Positions 8,547-18,011 of a stretch of 64,000 bases of DNA are shown in pieces; position 1 is the first letter of the stretch; every line of letters begins with the position of its first letter. The stretch is taken from assembly GCA_017303755.1 (NCBI GenBank), contig JAFLBS010000001.1, forward strand, positions 744,001 to 808,000, given 5' to 3'. The notes under the pieces are model-generated. The model was given only the letters and a program-made list of their open reading frames with translations, ran no database searches and was not told the origin of the DNA. The position numbers and the translations under genes were made by a program. This DNA comes from Flavobacteriales bacterium (GTDB lineage: Bacteria > Bacteroidota > Bacteroidia > Flavobacteriales > Flavobacteriaceae).

Positions 8547-9182
8547 TCAATCTAATTTATCCGAATAAATTCTTGATCTACTCGTTTCTGGAAGTGTGAA
8601 TGCTCTTTTGTTGAATACAATTAGGATTCCGACACCAACCGAAATAGCAAAATCAGCTACATTGAAAATAGCGTTGAAAAAGCGAAAATTTTGTCCGCCC
8701 CAACCTGGAAGCCAAGAAGGTAATTGTCCTTCCCAAATTGGAAAATAAAACATATCAACTACTCTTCCGTGGAACCAAGTAGAATAATGATCGGCAGGGA
8801 AAAAAGTGGCCAATTGACCGTGACTATCATTGAACATTACGCCGTACAAAACCGAGTCGATGATGTTTCCAAAAGCACCTGCAAAAATTAAGGAAATGGC
8901 GGTTATAAGAAAATTAGATTTTTCTTTTTGTACCGAATCATACAACCAATACGCGATTCCAAATACAGCAAAAATCCTGAAAACAGTCAGAATTAATTTA
9001 CCATAATCTCCAGGGATTTCAGTTCCCCAAGCCATTCCTTCATTTTCTATAAAATGCAATTTGAACCACGAAAACACCTCAAATTCTTCTTCATAAATAA
9101 AATTAGTTTTCACATAAATTTTGGAAAACTGATCAATTAATAGAATGACGAAAATTATAAGTGTAGCGTGTCTTAGTTTCAT
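8547..9182 (-). CDS. lspA: lipoprotein signal peptidase (signal peptidase II)
   Basis: Inner-membrane aspartyl protease that cuts prolipoprotein signal peptides before the lipidated Cys. 211 residues with four hydrophobic segments. The family motifs are present: NEGMAWG in the first periplasmic loop, AGAFGNIIDSVLYG with the first catalytic Asp, and FNAIFNVADFAISVGV with the second. It is longer than the E. coli enzyme (164 residues) because of an insertion between the catalytic segments (FNDSHGQLATFFPADHY and following), common in Bacteroidota. I chose the ATG at 9182 (MKLRHATL) over a TTG three codons upstream. A dksA terminator separates it from the gene upstream. Confidence 0.95.
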   Translation of the reverse strand: MKLRHATLIIFVILLIDQFSKIYVKTNFIYEEEFEVFSWFKLHFIENEGMAWGTEIPGDYGKLILTVFRIFAVFGIAYWLYDSVQKEKSNFLITAISLIFAGAFGNIIDSVLYGVMFNDSHGQLATFFPADHYSTWFHGRVVDMFYFPIWEGQLPSWLPGWGGQNFRFFNAIFNVADFAISVGVGILIVFNKRAFTLPETSRSRIYSDKLD

Positions 9183-9222
9183 TTTTAACAATTTGAAAGC
9201 AAAAATAGAATTATTTTTAAAA

Positions 9223-9248
9223 AAAACGCTCCTAAACAGGAGCGTTTT
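9223..9248 (-). terminator. intrinsic terminator after the DksA-like gene
   Basis: Perfect 11-bp stem (AAAACGCTCCT and its complement) with a 4-nt loop; on the minus strand it is followed by a run of T (9213-9222). It stops the transcript that comes from the DksA-like gene before lspA. Confidence 0.85.
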
Positions 9249-9266
9249 ATGTATTATTTAAGAATT

Positions 9267-9647
9267 TTATCGTTGCATGTTTTTTGCTTCGATACTCATA
9301 GTTGCATGAGGAACAATTTTAAGACGTTCTTTAGAAATTAATTTACCCGTTACTTTGCATACTCCATAGGTTTTATTTTCAACACGGAACAGTGCATTCT
9401 TCAAATCACGAATGAATTTTTCCTGACGAATAGCTAATTGCGAATTGGCTTCTTTCGACATGGTTTCGCTGCCTTCTTCAAATGCTTTAAACGTTGGCGA
9501 CGTATCGTCGGTTCCGTTATTTAAATCGTTCATATAGGCACTTTTTATCAATTCCAAATCGGCTTGAGCCTTTTCAATTTTTTTTAGGATTAATTCTTTG
9601 AACTCAGCTAAATCAGCGTCAGAGTATCTCATTTTTTCTTCTACCAT
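9267..9647 (-). CDS. TraR/DksA-family protein with a degenerate zinc finger
   Basis: 126-residue DksA/TraR-type protein, a class that binds the RNA polymerase secondary channel. The N-terminal half is a coiled-coil (FKELILKKIEKAQADLELI) with a DDTSPTFK tip region; the C-terminal part reads YGVCKVTGKLISKERLKIVP and then ATMSIEAKNM. In canonical DksA these positions are CxxC and CxxC; here three of the four Cys are replaced (T, S and A), so no zinc can be held in the usual way. Similar Cys-poor versions exist among DksA-like proteins and can still fold. Located 8 bp downstream of ileS on the same strand, and followed by its own terminator. Confidence 0.88.
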   Translation of the reverse strand: MVEEKMRYSDADLAEFKELILKKIEKAQADLELIKSAYMNDLNNGTDDTSPTFKAFEEGSETMSKEANSQLAIRQEKFIRDLKNALFRVENKTYGVCKVTGKLISKERLKIVPHATMSIEAKNMQR

Positions 9648-9654
9648 CTTTTTT

Positions 9655-12600
9655 CTATTTTGAGATTAATATCATTGTTTTTATGTCATCGAATTCAATT
9701 TCTATACCATTTTTCACTTCGTCTTCAAAAACCAATTCTTGGGTCAGTGTTTCCGACATGATATAGTGTTCATTATTTTTGATTGCCTGTTCCAACTCAC
9801 CACTGCGTTGAAGTTGAACTTTAATTTTATCGGTTACTTCAAATCCAGAATCTTTTCTGATGTTTTGTATTCGATTCACCAATTCTCTTGCAATTCCCTC
9901 TTGTTTCAATTCTTCAGAAATAGTGATGTCTAAAGCTACGGTAATTCCGTTTGCATTGGCCACCAACCATCCAGGAATATCCTGAGAAGTGATTTCTACA
10001 TCTTGGGATGTTAAAGTTATACTATTTCCTGAAATAACAAGCGATAGCTCACCTTTAGCGTCAATTTCGTTGATTTGATCCGGTGTGAAATTTTGTATTT
10101 CTTTGGAAATCAATCCCATATCTTTACCAAAACGCGGTCCTAATGTCTTAAAATTAGGCTTGATTTGCTTCACTAAAACACCTGACGCATCGTCTAAAAG
10201 TTGCACTTCTTTGACGTTTACTTCGGCTTTAATTAAGTCAGAAACGGCTTCAATTTCAGCACGCTGAACGTCGTCAAGCACAGGAATCATAACCTTTTGC
10301 AACGGTTGACGTACTTTTATCATTTCCTTTTTTCTGAGTGATAAAACAAGTGATGAAACCGTTTGTGCTTTCATCATTTTACTCTCCAGTGATTTATCAA
10401 CAAAGTTTTCAACTGAAACTGGAAATTTTGCTAAGTGAACACTAGTAAAACTCTCGCTTCCAGAGGTGTTGACTAAATCGCAATACAGTTTGTCCATAAA
10501 GAATGGAGCAATTGGAGCGGAAAGTTTCGCCACATTTAGCAAACAAGTATACAAAGTTTGATAGGCTGCGATTTTATCAGTTCCATATTCACCTTTCCAG
10601 AATCTTCTACGACACAAACGAACGTACCAATTACTCAAGTTTTCTTGTACGAAATCAGAAATGGCTCGAGCGGCTTTGGTGGGTTCATAATCGGCATACG
10701 CTTCGTCAACTACTTTAATTAATGTATGTAATTCGGATAAAATCCAACGGTCAATTTCAGGTCGTTCGTTCAACGGAATTTCAGCTTCAGTATAATTGAA
10801 ATTGTCAATATTCGCGTACAAAGCAAAGAACGAATAGGTATTATATAATGTTCCGAAGAATTTTCTACGCACTTCAGCTACACCTTCGATATCAAATTTC
10901 AAATTATCCCACGGATTTGCATTGGAAATCATGTACCAACGCGTGGCATCTGGACCGTATTCTTTTAAGGTTTCAAAAGGATCTACGGCGTTGCCCAAAC
11001 GTTTCGACATTTTTTGTCCGTTTTTATCCAAAACCAAACCATTTGACACTACGTTTTTGTAAGCAATTTTATCAAAAACTAAGGTTCCGATAGCGTGTAA
11101 AGTATAAAACCAACCGCGTGTTTGATCCACTCCTTCGGCAATAAAATCGGCTGGGAATGCTTTGTTTTCGTCGATTAAGTCTTTGTTTTCAAAAGGATAA
11201 TGCCATTGAGCGTAAGGCATCGCACCCGAATCAAACCAAACGTCAATCAAATCCGATTCGCGTTTCATTGGTTTTCCTGAAGGCGAAACCAAAATGATGT
11301 TGTCGACTACATTTTTGTGTAAATCAACTAAATCGTAGTTTTCTTCACTCATATTTCCAATAACAAAACCTTGAAACGGATTTGCCGATTGAAATCCAGC
11401 AGCGATTGATTTTTCGATTGCGTTGTACAATTCTTCAACCGAACCAATGAGCACTTCTTCGGTCTTATCTTCCGTTCTCCAAATTGGCAATGGAATTCCC
11501 CAATAACGCGAACGTGACAAGTTCCAGTCGTTGGCATTTTTCAACCAATTTCCGAAACGACCTTCGCCTGTTGCTTTTGGTTTCCAATTGATAGTATCGT
11601 TCAAATCGAACATTCGATCTTTGATTTCGGTTACTTTGATGAACCAAGAATCCAACGGATAATATAAAATAGGTTTATCAGTTCTCCAGCAATGTGGGTA
11701 ACTGTGTACGTATTTTTCAACTTTAAACGCTTTATTTTCTTCTTTTAATTGGATAGCGATTTCTACATCGGCAGAGCGTTCTGGAGCTTCACCATCGTTA
11801 TAGTATTCATTTTTTACATATTTCCCAGAAAACTCACCCAAACCTTGAATGAATTTCCCTTGTAAGTCAACTAAAGGAACAGGATTCCCATTGTCGTCCA
11901 ACACCAACATTGGCGGAACTTCCGGAGTTGCTTCTTTGGCCACTTTTGCATCATCGGCTCCAAAAGTTGGCGCGGTGTGTACAATTCCGGTTCCGTCTTC
12001 CGTAGTTACGAAATCACCTGAAATTACTCTAAATGCATTTTCTGGATTTTGATACGGAAGAATCCATGGTAATAATTGTTCGTAACGAATTCCGACTAAG
12101 TCAGCGCCTTTACATTCGGCTAAAACTTGAAATGGAATCTTTTTATCGCCTTCTTTGAAATTTTCATAATCATGAGCTTCCGTCGACTCAAAATAGGTTT
12201 TTCCGAATTGTTTTCCGACTAAATTTTTAGCCAAAATTACTTTCACTGGTCGGAAGGTATATTGATTGAACGTTTCTACTAAAACGTAATCGATTTTGGG
12301 TCCAACAGTCAATGCAGTATTACTTGGTAACGTCCAAGGAGTGGTCGTCCAAGCTAAAATATGAACATCACCAAAACCTTGTAAAAAGCTTGGTAGCGTT
12401 TCCGATTTAGTTTTGAATTGAGCTACAACGGTTGTATCGGTCACATCGCGGTAACTTCCGGGTTGGTTGACTTCGTGCGAAGACAAACCCGTTCCCGCTT
12501 TGGGCGAATACGGTTGGATGGTATAGCCTTTATAGAGTAAATCTTTGTTGTAAATTTGTTTCAAAAGCCACCAAACGCTTTCCATGTATTTGGATTTGTA

Positions 12601-13056
12601 GGTTACGTATGGATCTTCCATATCAACCCAATAACCCATTTTTTCGGTGAGGTCGTTCCACACGTCGGTGTAGCGCATTACGGTTCGTTTACACGCTTCG
12701 TTGTATTCTTCTACAGAAATGGTTTTCCCGATGTCTTCTTTGGTGATTCCGAGTTCTTTTTCGGTTCCGAGTTCAACTGGTAAACCGTGTGTATCCCAAC
12801 CTGCTTTACGCTTTACTTGGTAGCCTTTTTGAGTTTTATAACGACAAAAAATATCTTTAATCGCGCGTGCCATTACGTGGTGAATTCCGGGCAAACCATT
12901 GGCTGATGGTGGTCCTTCGAAAAACACATACGGTTCATTGCCTTCACGTGAGGTTACACTTTGTTCAAAGACGTGGTTTTTTTTCCAAAAATCAAGAACT
13001 TCTGATGCAACTGTTGGCAAGTCAAGTCCTTTGTATTCAGTAAATTTTGTACTCAT
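9655..13056 (-). CDS. ileS: isoleucyl-tRNA synthetase
   Basis: Charges tRNA-Ile. The 1133-residue class I synthetase shows the HIGH equivalent PSANGLPGIHHVMARA (about 52-67), the CP1 editing domain with WTTTPWTLPSNTAL (about 236-249) and the DDAKVAKE region, WFDSGAMPYAQWHYP, the KMSKS equivalent GQKMSKRLGNAVDPF, and a long C-terminal anticodon-binding region. This is the longer eukaryote-like (type 2) form, which lacks the C-terminal zinc knuckle and is often less mupirocin-sensitive; that last point is family knowledge, not visible here. The start at 13056 is followed by STKFTEYKGLDLP. A TACTTTCG at 13082-13089 (minus strand) is a plausible -7 element. Confidence 0.97.
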   Translation of the reverse strand: MSTKFTEYKGLDLPTVASEVLDFWKKNHVFEQSVTSREGNEPYVFFEGPPSANGLPGIHHVMARAIKDIFCRYKTQKGYQVKRKAGWDTHGLPVELGTEKELGITKEDIGKTISVEEYNEACKRTVMRYTDVWNDLTEKMGYWVDMEDPYVTYKSKYMESVWWLLKQIYNKDLLYKGYTIQPYSPKAGTGLSSHEVNQPGSYRDVTDTTVVAQFKTKSETLPSFLQGFGDVHILAWTTTPWTLPSNTALTVGPKIDYVLVETFNQYTFRPVKVILAKNLVGKQFGKTYFESTEAHDYENFKEGDKKIPFQVLAECKGADLVGIRYEQLLPWILPYQNPENAFRVISGDFVTTEDGTGIVHTAPTFGADDAKVAKEATPEVPPMLVLDDNGNPVPLVDLQGKFIQGLGEFSGKYVKNEYYNDGEAPERSADVEIAIQLKEENKAFKVEKYVHSYPHCWRTDKPILYYPLDSWFIKVTEIKDRMFDLNDTINWKPKATGEGRFGNWLKNANDWNLSRSRYWGIPLPIWRTEDKTEEVLIGSVEELYNAIEKSIAAGFQSANPFQGFVIGNMSEENYDLVDLHKNVVDNIILVSPSGKPMKRESDLIDVWFDSGAMPYAQWHYPFENKDLIDENKAFPADFIAEGVDQTRGWFYTLHAIGTLVFDKIAYKNVVSNGLVLDKNGQKMSKRLGNAVDPFETLKEYGPDATRWYMISNANPWDNLKFDIEGVAEVRRKFFGTLYNTYSFFALYANIDNFNYTEAEIPLNERPEIDRWILSELHTLIKVVDEAYADYEPTKAARAISDFVQENLSNWYVRLCRRRFWKGEYGTDKIAAYQTLYTCLLNVAKLSAPIAPFFMDKLYCDLVNTSGSESFTSVHLAKFPVSVENFVDKSLESKMMKAQTVSSLVLSLRKKEMIKVRQPLQKVMIPVLDDVQRAEIEAVSDLIKAEVNVKEVQLLDDASGVLVKQIKPNFKTLGPRFGKDMGLISKEIQNFTPDQINEIDAKGELSLVISGNSITLTSQDVEITSQDIPGWLVANANGITVALDITISEELKQEGIARELVNRIQNIRKDSGFEVTDKIKVQLQRSGELEQAIKNNEHYIMSETLTQELVFEDEVKNGIEIEFDDIKTMILISK

Positions 13057-13100
13057 TTTGTCGTATTCTTAAATCAGTTTGCGAAAGTAATGAATTTTGA

Positions 13101-13135
13101 GAAAAGAGAATAGAAAATAGAATAAAGAGAATGGA
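13101..13135. repeat. degenerate heptamer array between ileS and recO
   Basis: Five 7-bp units related to GAAAAGA/GAATAGA in a row, with the same purine-rich heptamer character as the array at 4554. The 121-bp gap holds nothing else recognisable. Confidence 0.5.
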
Positions 13136-13177
13136 CTTTTGCCAAAAATCGATAAAGTTTGGGTGTTTTTTATGTTT

Positions 13178-13891
13178 TTAAGAAAAAACTTCCTTTAAAA
13201 CGTCGAGTGATTTGGGTTTTTTGAATCCGTCGAGGTGAATAGAATAGTAATCAAGTAAAATTTTGAGTAGAATTTGGCGTTCGATTCCTGCGAAAACCTT
13301 CTGATCAGAATCGAATTTGAGGTTCATTAATTTTTTGAACAAATGGGTTTCATGCTCTGATAGACAACTGATTCCGTGAAGCAATGAAAATTGGCCTTCA
13401 TTCATTTCAAAAAAAGGAAAATCAGTATCCGAATTATCGGGATAAAACCCTAAAAATTTGGTGATTTCTAATAGTAAAATCAGGTGAAAATTGGCCGTTT
13501 CTTCGTGAGTATCGAGCCAAAGTAATGCGGTTTCAAGAAAAGTAAATAAATGCTCGTTTTTTTCTTCTTCTTGAATGGAATGATGAAGCACTTCGGAAAG
13601 AAAAATGACTATTGTGCTTTTTATTATATCAATGTTAATCGTTTGATAAGCAGTAGCTAATTTGATTTCTTTAAAATGCTCTAAAGTGCCTTTGTTTTTG
13701 TGGCTAGCTTCGATTTCGAGAATTGTCAAAGGCTGAAAATAGGCGATTTTTTGAGTTGTTTTTTTGGATGAAAATGCGCTTTGCACGAAATAACTTTTGA
13801 GTCCGTCGGATTGAGTAAAACACTTTACAATCAGGCTTTTTTCTTGGTATTTGAGAGAAGAAATGACGATTGCTTTTGTTTTGACCAACAT
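13178..13891 (-). CDS. recO: DNA repair protein RecO
   Basis: Recombination mediator that helps load RecA at gaps together with RecR. 237 residues. The N-terminal OB-fold is visible in MLVKTKAIVISSLKYQEKSL, the typical opening of Bacteroidota RecO, followed by FQPLTILEIEASHKNKG and an all-helical C-terminal half without the zinc Cys of some homologues. It lies 45 bp downstream of porZ on the same strand, an arrangement I associate with Flavobacteriia. The intervening gap carries a heptamer repeat. Confidence 0.9.
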   Translation of the reverse strand: MLVKTKAIVISSLKYQEKSLIVKCFTQSDGLKSYFVQSAFSSKKTTQKIAYFQPLTILEIEASHKNKGTLEHFKEIKLATAYQTINIDIIKSTIVIFLSEVLHHSIQEEEKNEHLFTFLETALLWLDTHEETANFHLILLLEITKFLGFYPDNSDTDFPFFEMNEGQFSLLHGISCLSEHETHLFKKLMNLKFDSDQKVFAGIERQILLKILLDYYSIHLDGFKKPKSLDVLKEVFS

Positions 13892-13899
13892 TTTTGAAG

Positions 13900-13927
13900 T
13901 ACGATTTACGATTTACGAAGTACGAAG
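13900..13927. repeat. heptamer tandem repeat TACGATT/TACGAAG x4
   Basis: Four exact-length 7-bp units, TACGATT twice then TACGAAG twice, in the 45-bp gap between porZ and recO. The unit sequence is unrelated to the GAAAATA array but the period is the same. Confidence 0.65.
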
Positions 13928-13936
13928 TTTACTAAT

Positions 13937-16249
13937 TTAACGCACTATCATGACTTTTTTAACTTTGGTTTCGATTCCGTCTTGAGCTGCAATAAAAATC
14001 ATGTACACACCCGAAGCCACTTTGTATTTTCCAAATGCGGTCGTATCCCATTCAATGGTTCCGCCGAGTGCTGTGGTTTCATGCACCAAATTACCTGTAA
14101 TATCGGTGATTTTAACATTGGCTTTATCGGTCAAACCGCTAATTTTTACCGTTCCTTCGTATTCAGGTCGTACTGGATTTGGATAAACATAAACTCCGCT
14201 TAAATCGTCGCTGGGTTTGGTTGCAGAACCTTTGAACGACACTAATCCTTTATCAGTGGCAAAAAACACTTCACCAGTTACAGAATCGATTTCAATATCA
14301 TTTACATTATTGCTGGGCAAAGGAGAATCTTCTTTAGTAAAATGATAAATGGTTTCCTGACCATTAGATGACACTAAATAAACTCCCGAATCAGCAATGG
14401 CAACCCATTTTCTATTGGCTCCATCAACAGTTATATCTAAGATGAATTGCTCATAAAACAATTCTTGAGCTAAATCATTTTCAAGAATGATGATGGAACG
14501 AGTTTGTATATTATCTTGTGAAAGAAACTGATCAACGCTTTGTATGATTCGAAGTCCTTTTGCTGTACCAATCCACAATTGGTTTCGGGCATCGATGGCA
14601 ACACAGCGCACGTCAATATCGGGCAAATTCCCTTCAGTGGCCGTTTTAATTACTATTGATTTATTATTCAGTCCTTCGTTAAAACCAATAAGACCGTTTC
14701 GAGATGATGGCAACCATTTGGTGTTATTTTTGTCAATAACCAAAGGTGCATAACTCTCGTTGATTGCTTCTGGAATAATATCTGTAAAATCATACGATTG
14801 CCATTGAGCATTAGAACGAAGCACTTTCAATGGTTTATCGACCATGTTGTTGGTCATCCAAAGATTACCGCTTTTGTCAAAAACAGGACCATTTATTCTA
14901 ACATCAATATAAGTTGGATTGGGAGGTGTTAAGGTTAACGATTGCAGACCATTTTGTCCTGTATTTGTGGTATTGTATAGAATTTCTGCTTCTTCATTCT
15001 CTATTTTCAACAATCCTGAAAAATAAGAGCTTACATAAACTTCGTTTTCATTGTTCGGATTAAAGGCAAGAGATGAAAGTGATTTTGCTTGAAAAATATC
15101 GTTGTAAGGTATAACGGACCAACCTTCCTCTTTTTTATACAAACTAATGGGGAATTGTCCTAAATTAAAAGGTGGATAATAGGGATTATATGTTCTGTTG
15201 TATTTGCCATATAATGTCCATAAAGCAGTAGATGATTTTTTTATTCTAAAAACGTGATTTTGTTCGGGTCCATCGGGCTTTACTATTTCAAAACTAGTGA
15301 GATTATTTAGAGGAACAGCAACGACACCGTCATTATCTGTTCCAATGTATATCGTTTCATTCAAAACAGTTGCCGAAGTAAAAGTAACATTCAGATCGGT
15401 TATCTGACTGGATTGAACTTGAGCAATTTGTTGCAACGTTTGATCAAATACATAAACTCTATTTAGCGTTTGAATTACAAGATAATTACCACTTACCCTA
15501 ACTTTATTTATGGTTTCATTTGAATTTAAAAAGGAAATAAACTGAGCACCATCGTATCGATATAAAAGTCCGTAATTTGCAATTATCAGCTGGTTTTGAA
15601 ACGTTACTATTCCGTTCCAAAAACCAGGATGAAATACTTGCCATTGATCGTAGTCAACCATAAAAGGGTTTGTAATATCTACTTTTTTTAGGCCATCAGA
15701 CTGAGTGACAGCGTATAACTCATTGTCAATTACAGTTGTTTGAAAAACTTTTGCATAGCTTCCATTATTCCCAATAATCAATGTATCTCCAAATTCTAAT
15801 GTGTTTAAGTCAAAAACTGAAATCCCATAATCACATGAAATATAAATTTTATCTTGATACTCGTAAAAATTATTAATGTTTTTAAGTGTTGGTGTAACTG
15901 GAACCTCATCAATAATTCCTCTTTTTTGCAGCACTCTTCCGTCTGAAAGAACTAACAAAACCAAACCATTAGTATTGCCGACAAAAAGTATGTTTTTTTG
16001 TTCACTGTAGTAAATAGATGATATGACATCGGGTTTAAAACCATCGACTGAATTAAATGTACTCAGCGTATTAGTTGACGTATTTTTTATAAAAAAAGAA
16101 TTTTCAGCAGCAGCATACAATGACGTTGACGAATTGGAAATGTCTTTGATAGTATTGTACGAAAAATAGCCTTCCCATTGTGGATTTTTTTGAGAAAAAC
16201 CAATTACGGAAATTAATAACAACGTAAGAATTCTAGCAATTTTTAGCAT
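13937..16249 (-). CDS. porZ: PorZ-like T9SS component with beta-propellers and sorting-type C-terminal domain
   Basis: Predicted cell-surface part of the type IX secretion attachment complex. After a signal peptide (MLKIARILTLLLISVIGFSQ) come two beta-propeller regions with repeats such as GLVLLVLSDGR, LWIGTAKGLRII and VFFATDKGLVSFKG, then an IgSF-like C-terminal domain beginning VYVYPNPVRPEY and ending VASGVYMIFIAAQDGI and VKKVMIVR. Length (770 residues) and layout match PorZ of Porphyromonas, and the position beside recO fits. An ATG 54 bp further upstream is open, but a TATATTTG element at 16268-16275 lies inside that extension, so 16249 is the better start. An ordinary T9SS cargo with propellers is the alternative. 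Confidence 0.78.
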   Translation of the reverse strand: MLKIARILTLLLISVIGFSQKNPQWEGYFSYNTIKDISNSSTSLYAAAENSFFIKNTSTNTLSTFNSVDGFKPDVISSIYYSEQKNILFVGNTNGLVLLVLSDGRVLQKRGIIDEVPVTPTLKNINNFYEYQDKIYISCDYGISVFDLNTLEFGDTLIIGNNGSYAKVFQTTVIDNELYAVTQSDGLKKVDITNPFMVDYDQWQVFHPGFWNGIVTFQNQLIIANYGLLYRYDGAQFISFLNSNETINKVRVSGNYLVIQTLNRVYVFDQTLQQIAQVQSSQITDLNVTFTSATVLNETIYIGTDNDGVVAVPLNNLTSFEIVKPDGPEQNHVFRIKKSSTALWTLYGKYNRTYNPYYPPFNLGQFPISLYKKEEGWSVIPYNDIFQAKSLSSLAFNPNNENEVYVSSYFSGLLKIENEEAEILYNTTNTGQNGLQSLTLTPPNPTYIDVRINGPVFDKSGNLWMTNNMVDKPLKVLRSNAQWQSYDFTDIIPEAINESYAPLVIDKNNTKWLPSSRNGLIGFNEGLNNKSIVIKTATEGNLPDIDVRCVAIDARNQLWIGTAKGLRIIQSVDQFLSQDNIQTRSIIILENDLAQELFYEQFILDITVDGANRKWVAIADSGVYLVSSNGQETIYHFTKEDSPLPSNNVNDIEIDSVTGEVFFATDKGLVSFKGSATKPSDDLSGVYVYPNPVRPEYEGTVKISGLTDKANVKITDITGNLVHETTALGGTIEWDTTAFGKYKVASGVYMIFIAAQDGIETKVKKVMIVR

Positions 16250-16267
16250 GGAAATTAAATAATTGTA

Positions 16268-16275
16268 CAAATATA
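16268..16275 (-). promoter_or_regulatory. -7 element TATATTTG for porZ
   Basis: Exact match to TAnnTTTG on the minus strand, ending 19 bp before the ATG at 16249. It rules against the longer reading frame starting at 16303. Confidence 0.6.
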
Positions 16276-16362
16276 GTATAAACGCAATTAAATGGTTTTT
16301 CATATACTTTTAAAAAAATTGAAATAGTAAAGTTCTTGTTCGACTAAAAATAGTCAAAAAAA

Positions 16363-16394
16363 AAAATCGCCTCAAAAACTATTGAGGCGATTTT
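16363..16394 (-). terminator. intrinsic terminator after gdhA
   Basis: Perfect 13-bp stem (AAAATCGCCTCAA and its complement) with a short loop, followed on the minus strand by a long T tract (from 16362 down to about 16356). It lies 20 bp after the gdhA stop. Confidence 0.85.
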
Positions 16395-16414
16395 ACTATA
16401 TAAATAAATCGTGT

Positions 16415-17758
16415 TTACACTATTCCTTGTGCTAGCATTGCATCGGCCACTTTTACGAAACCAGCAATATTTGCTCCTTTTACATAATCGATGTATCCGC
16501 TTCCGTCAGAACCATATTTCACACATGATGCGTGAATATTAGCCATAATTCCTTTTAATCTTTCATCAACTTCTTCAGAAGTCCAGCTTAAACGCAAAGA
16601 GTTTTGCGACATTTCCAAACCAGAAGTTGCAACTCCACCAGCGTTAGATGCTTTACCTGGAGCAAACAAAATTTTAGCGTTTTGGAAAACGGTCACTGCT
16701 TCTGGTGTTGAAGGCATATTCGCTCCTTCAGCAACACAGATACATCCGTTAGCAACTAATGCTTTTGCTTCGTCTTCGTTTAATTCGTTTTGAGTTGCAC
16801 ATGGTAAAGCCACGTCACATTTAACTTCCCAAGGGCGTTTTCCTGCAACAAATGTAGCATTTGGATATTTAGTCACATAATCAGAAATTCTACCGTAGTT
16901 TACGTTTTTGATTTCCATTACGTAAGCTAATTTTTCGGCGTTGATTCCGTCAGCATCATAAATATATCCTGATGAATCTGACATTGTTACCACTTTTCCT
17001 CCTAATTGAGTTGCTTTTTCAGTAGCATATTGCGCTACATTTCCAGAACCCGATACTACAACTGTTTTCCCAGTGAAACTATCGCCTTTGGTTGCCAACA
17101 TGCTTTGCGCAAAGTATACATCACCATAACCTGTAGCTTCTGGACGAATTAATGAACCTCCAAAAGTGATTCCTTTACCTGTTAAAACTCCAGTAAATTC
17201 GTTTCTTAATCTTTTGTATTGACCAAACATATAACCTACTTCTCTTCCTCCAACACCAATGTCTCCGGCTGGAACATCAGTATCAGCACCGATATGTTTC
17301 GATAATTCAGTCATAAAACTTTGACAGAATTTCATGATTTCAATGTCCGATTTTCCTTTAGGGTCAAAATCAGAACCTCCTTTTCCTCCACCCATTGGCA
17401 AAGTAGTCAAACTATTTTTGAACGTTTGTTCAAAAGCCAAGAATTTCAAAATGCTTAAATTTACTGTTGGATGGAAACGAATTCCTCCTTTATAAGGTCC
17501 AATAGCTGAATTCATTTGGATTCTGTAACCTCTATTAACTTGAGTGTTTCCAGCATCGTCAATCCAAGTAACTCTAAACATAATTACTCTTTCTGGTTCA
17601 ACCATTCGCTCCAAAAGCATTTTGTTTTGGTATTTTTTATTTTCTTCGATAAATGGAATAACAGTTTCTGCTACTTCTTTTACCGCTTGTAAAAACTCAG
17701 GTTCATTTGTATTTCTCTTAGATACAGCCTCTAAAAAAGAATGAATACTTTGTGACAT
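16415..17758 (-). CDS. gdhA: NADP-type glutamate dehydrogenase
   Basis: Reductive amination of 2-oxoglutarate to glutamate, the ammonium-assimilating hexameric enzyme. 447 residues, standard for the small (GDH50) class. Seen: GYRIQMNSAIGPYKGGIRFHP (split: GYRIQMNSAIGPYKGG, then IRFHP), the catalytic-lysine motif LPMGGGKGGSDFDPKGK, DVPAGDIGVGGREVGYMFG, and the Rossmann stretch VVVSGSGNVAQYATEKA. Transcribed alone: its own TATATTTG promoter lies at 17805-17812 and a strong terminator follows. Divergent from the outer-membrane protein gene. Confidence 0.96.
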   Translation of the reverse strand: MSQSIHSFLEAVSKRNTNEPEFLQAVKEVAETVIPFIEENKKYQNKMLLERMVEPERVIMFRVTWIDDAGNTQVNRGYRIQMNSAIGPYKGGIRFHPTVNLSILKFLAFEQTFKNSLTTLPMGGGKGGSDFDPKGKSDIEIMKFCQSFMTELSKHIGADTDVPAGDIGVGGREVGYMFGQYKRLRNEFTGVLTGKGITFGGSLIRPEATGYGDVYFAQSMLATKGDSFTGKTVVVSGSGNVAQYATEKATQLGGKVVTMSDSSGYIYDADGINAEKLAYVMEIKNVNYGRISDYVTKYPNATFVAGKRPWEVKCDVALPCATQNELNEDEAKALVANGCICVAEGANMPSTPEAVTVFQNAKILFAPGKASNAGGVATSGLEMSQNSLRLSWTSEEVDERLKGIMANIHASCVKYGSDGSGYIDYVKGANIAGFVKVADAMLAQGIV

Positions 17759-17804
17759 AAATATTATTTTTAATGTTTAAGAAAACGTTTTCGTAAAATC
17801 GCAC

Positions 17805-17812
17805 AAATATAC
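17805..17812 (-). promoter_or_regulatory. -7 element TATATTTG for gdhA
   Basis: Exact TAnnTTTG match on the minus strand, 46 bp upstream of the gdhA ATG. No clear TTG -33 element at the usual distance. The 253-bp divergent gap to the next gene is otherwise very AT-rich with no further feature. Confidence 0.6.
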
Positions 17813-17983
17813 ATTTTATTAAAATAGTAGTATAATTTTTTTTGATTTCTCAAAATTTTTATTTGATTGACAAGAAATTTTAAACTATTCTGAAAATTTA
17901 AGTGCGTTTGATTTAGAAAAAAGTTTTTTTTACTGTTTTTAAAGTAATTTTTAAAATTATTTTAATAGTGAATGATGTTTTTA

Positions 17984-17991
17984 TATATTTG
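17984..17991 (+). promoter_or_regulatory. -7 element TATATTTG for the outer-membrane protein gene
   Basis: Exact TAnnTTTG match 20 bp before the ATG at 18012. Confidence 0.55.
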
Positions 17992-18011
17992 TCAGCAAAT
18001 GAAATAAGTAT

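Noticed and set aside
13937-16303. Longer PorZ frame starting at 16303
   Set aside because: A TATATTTG promoter box lies inside the extension and the signal peptide begins at 16249.
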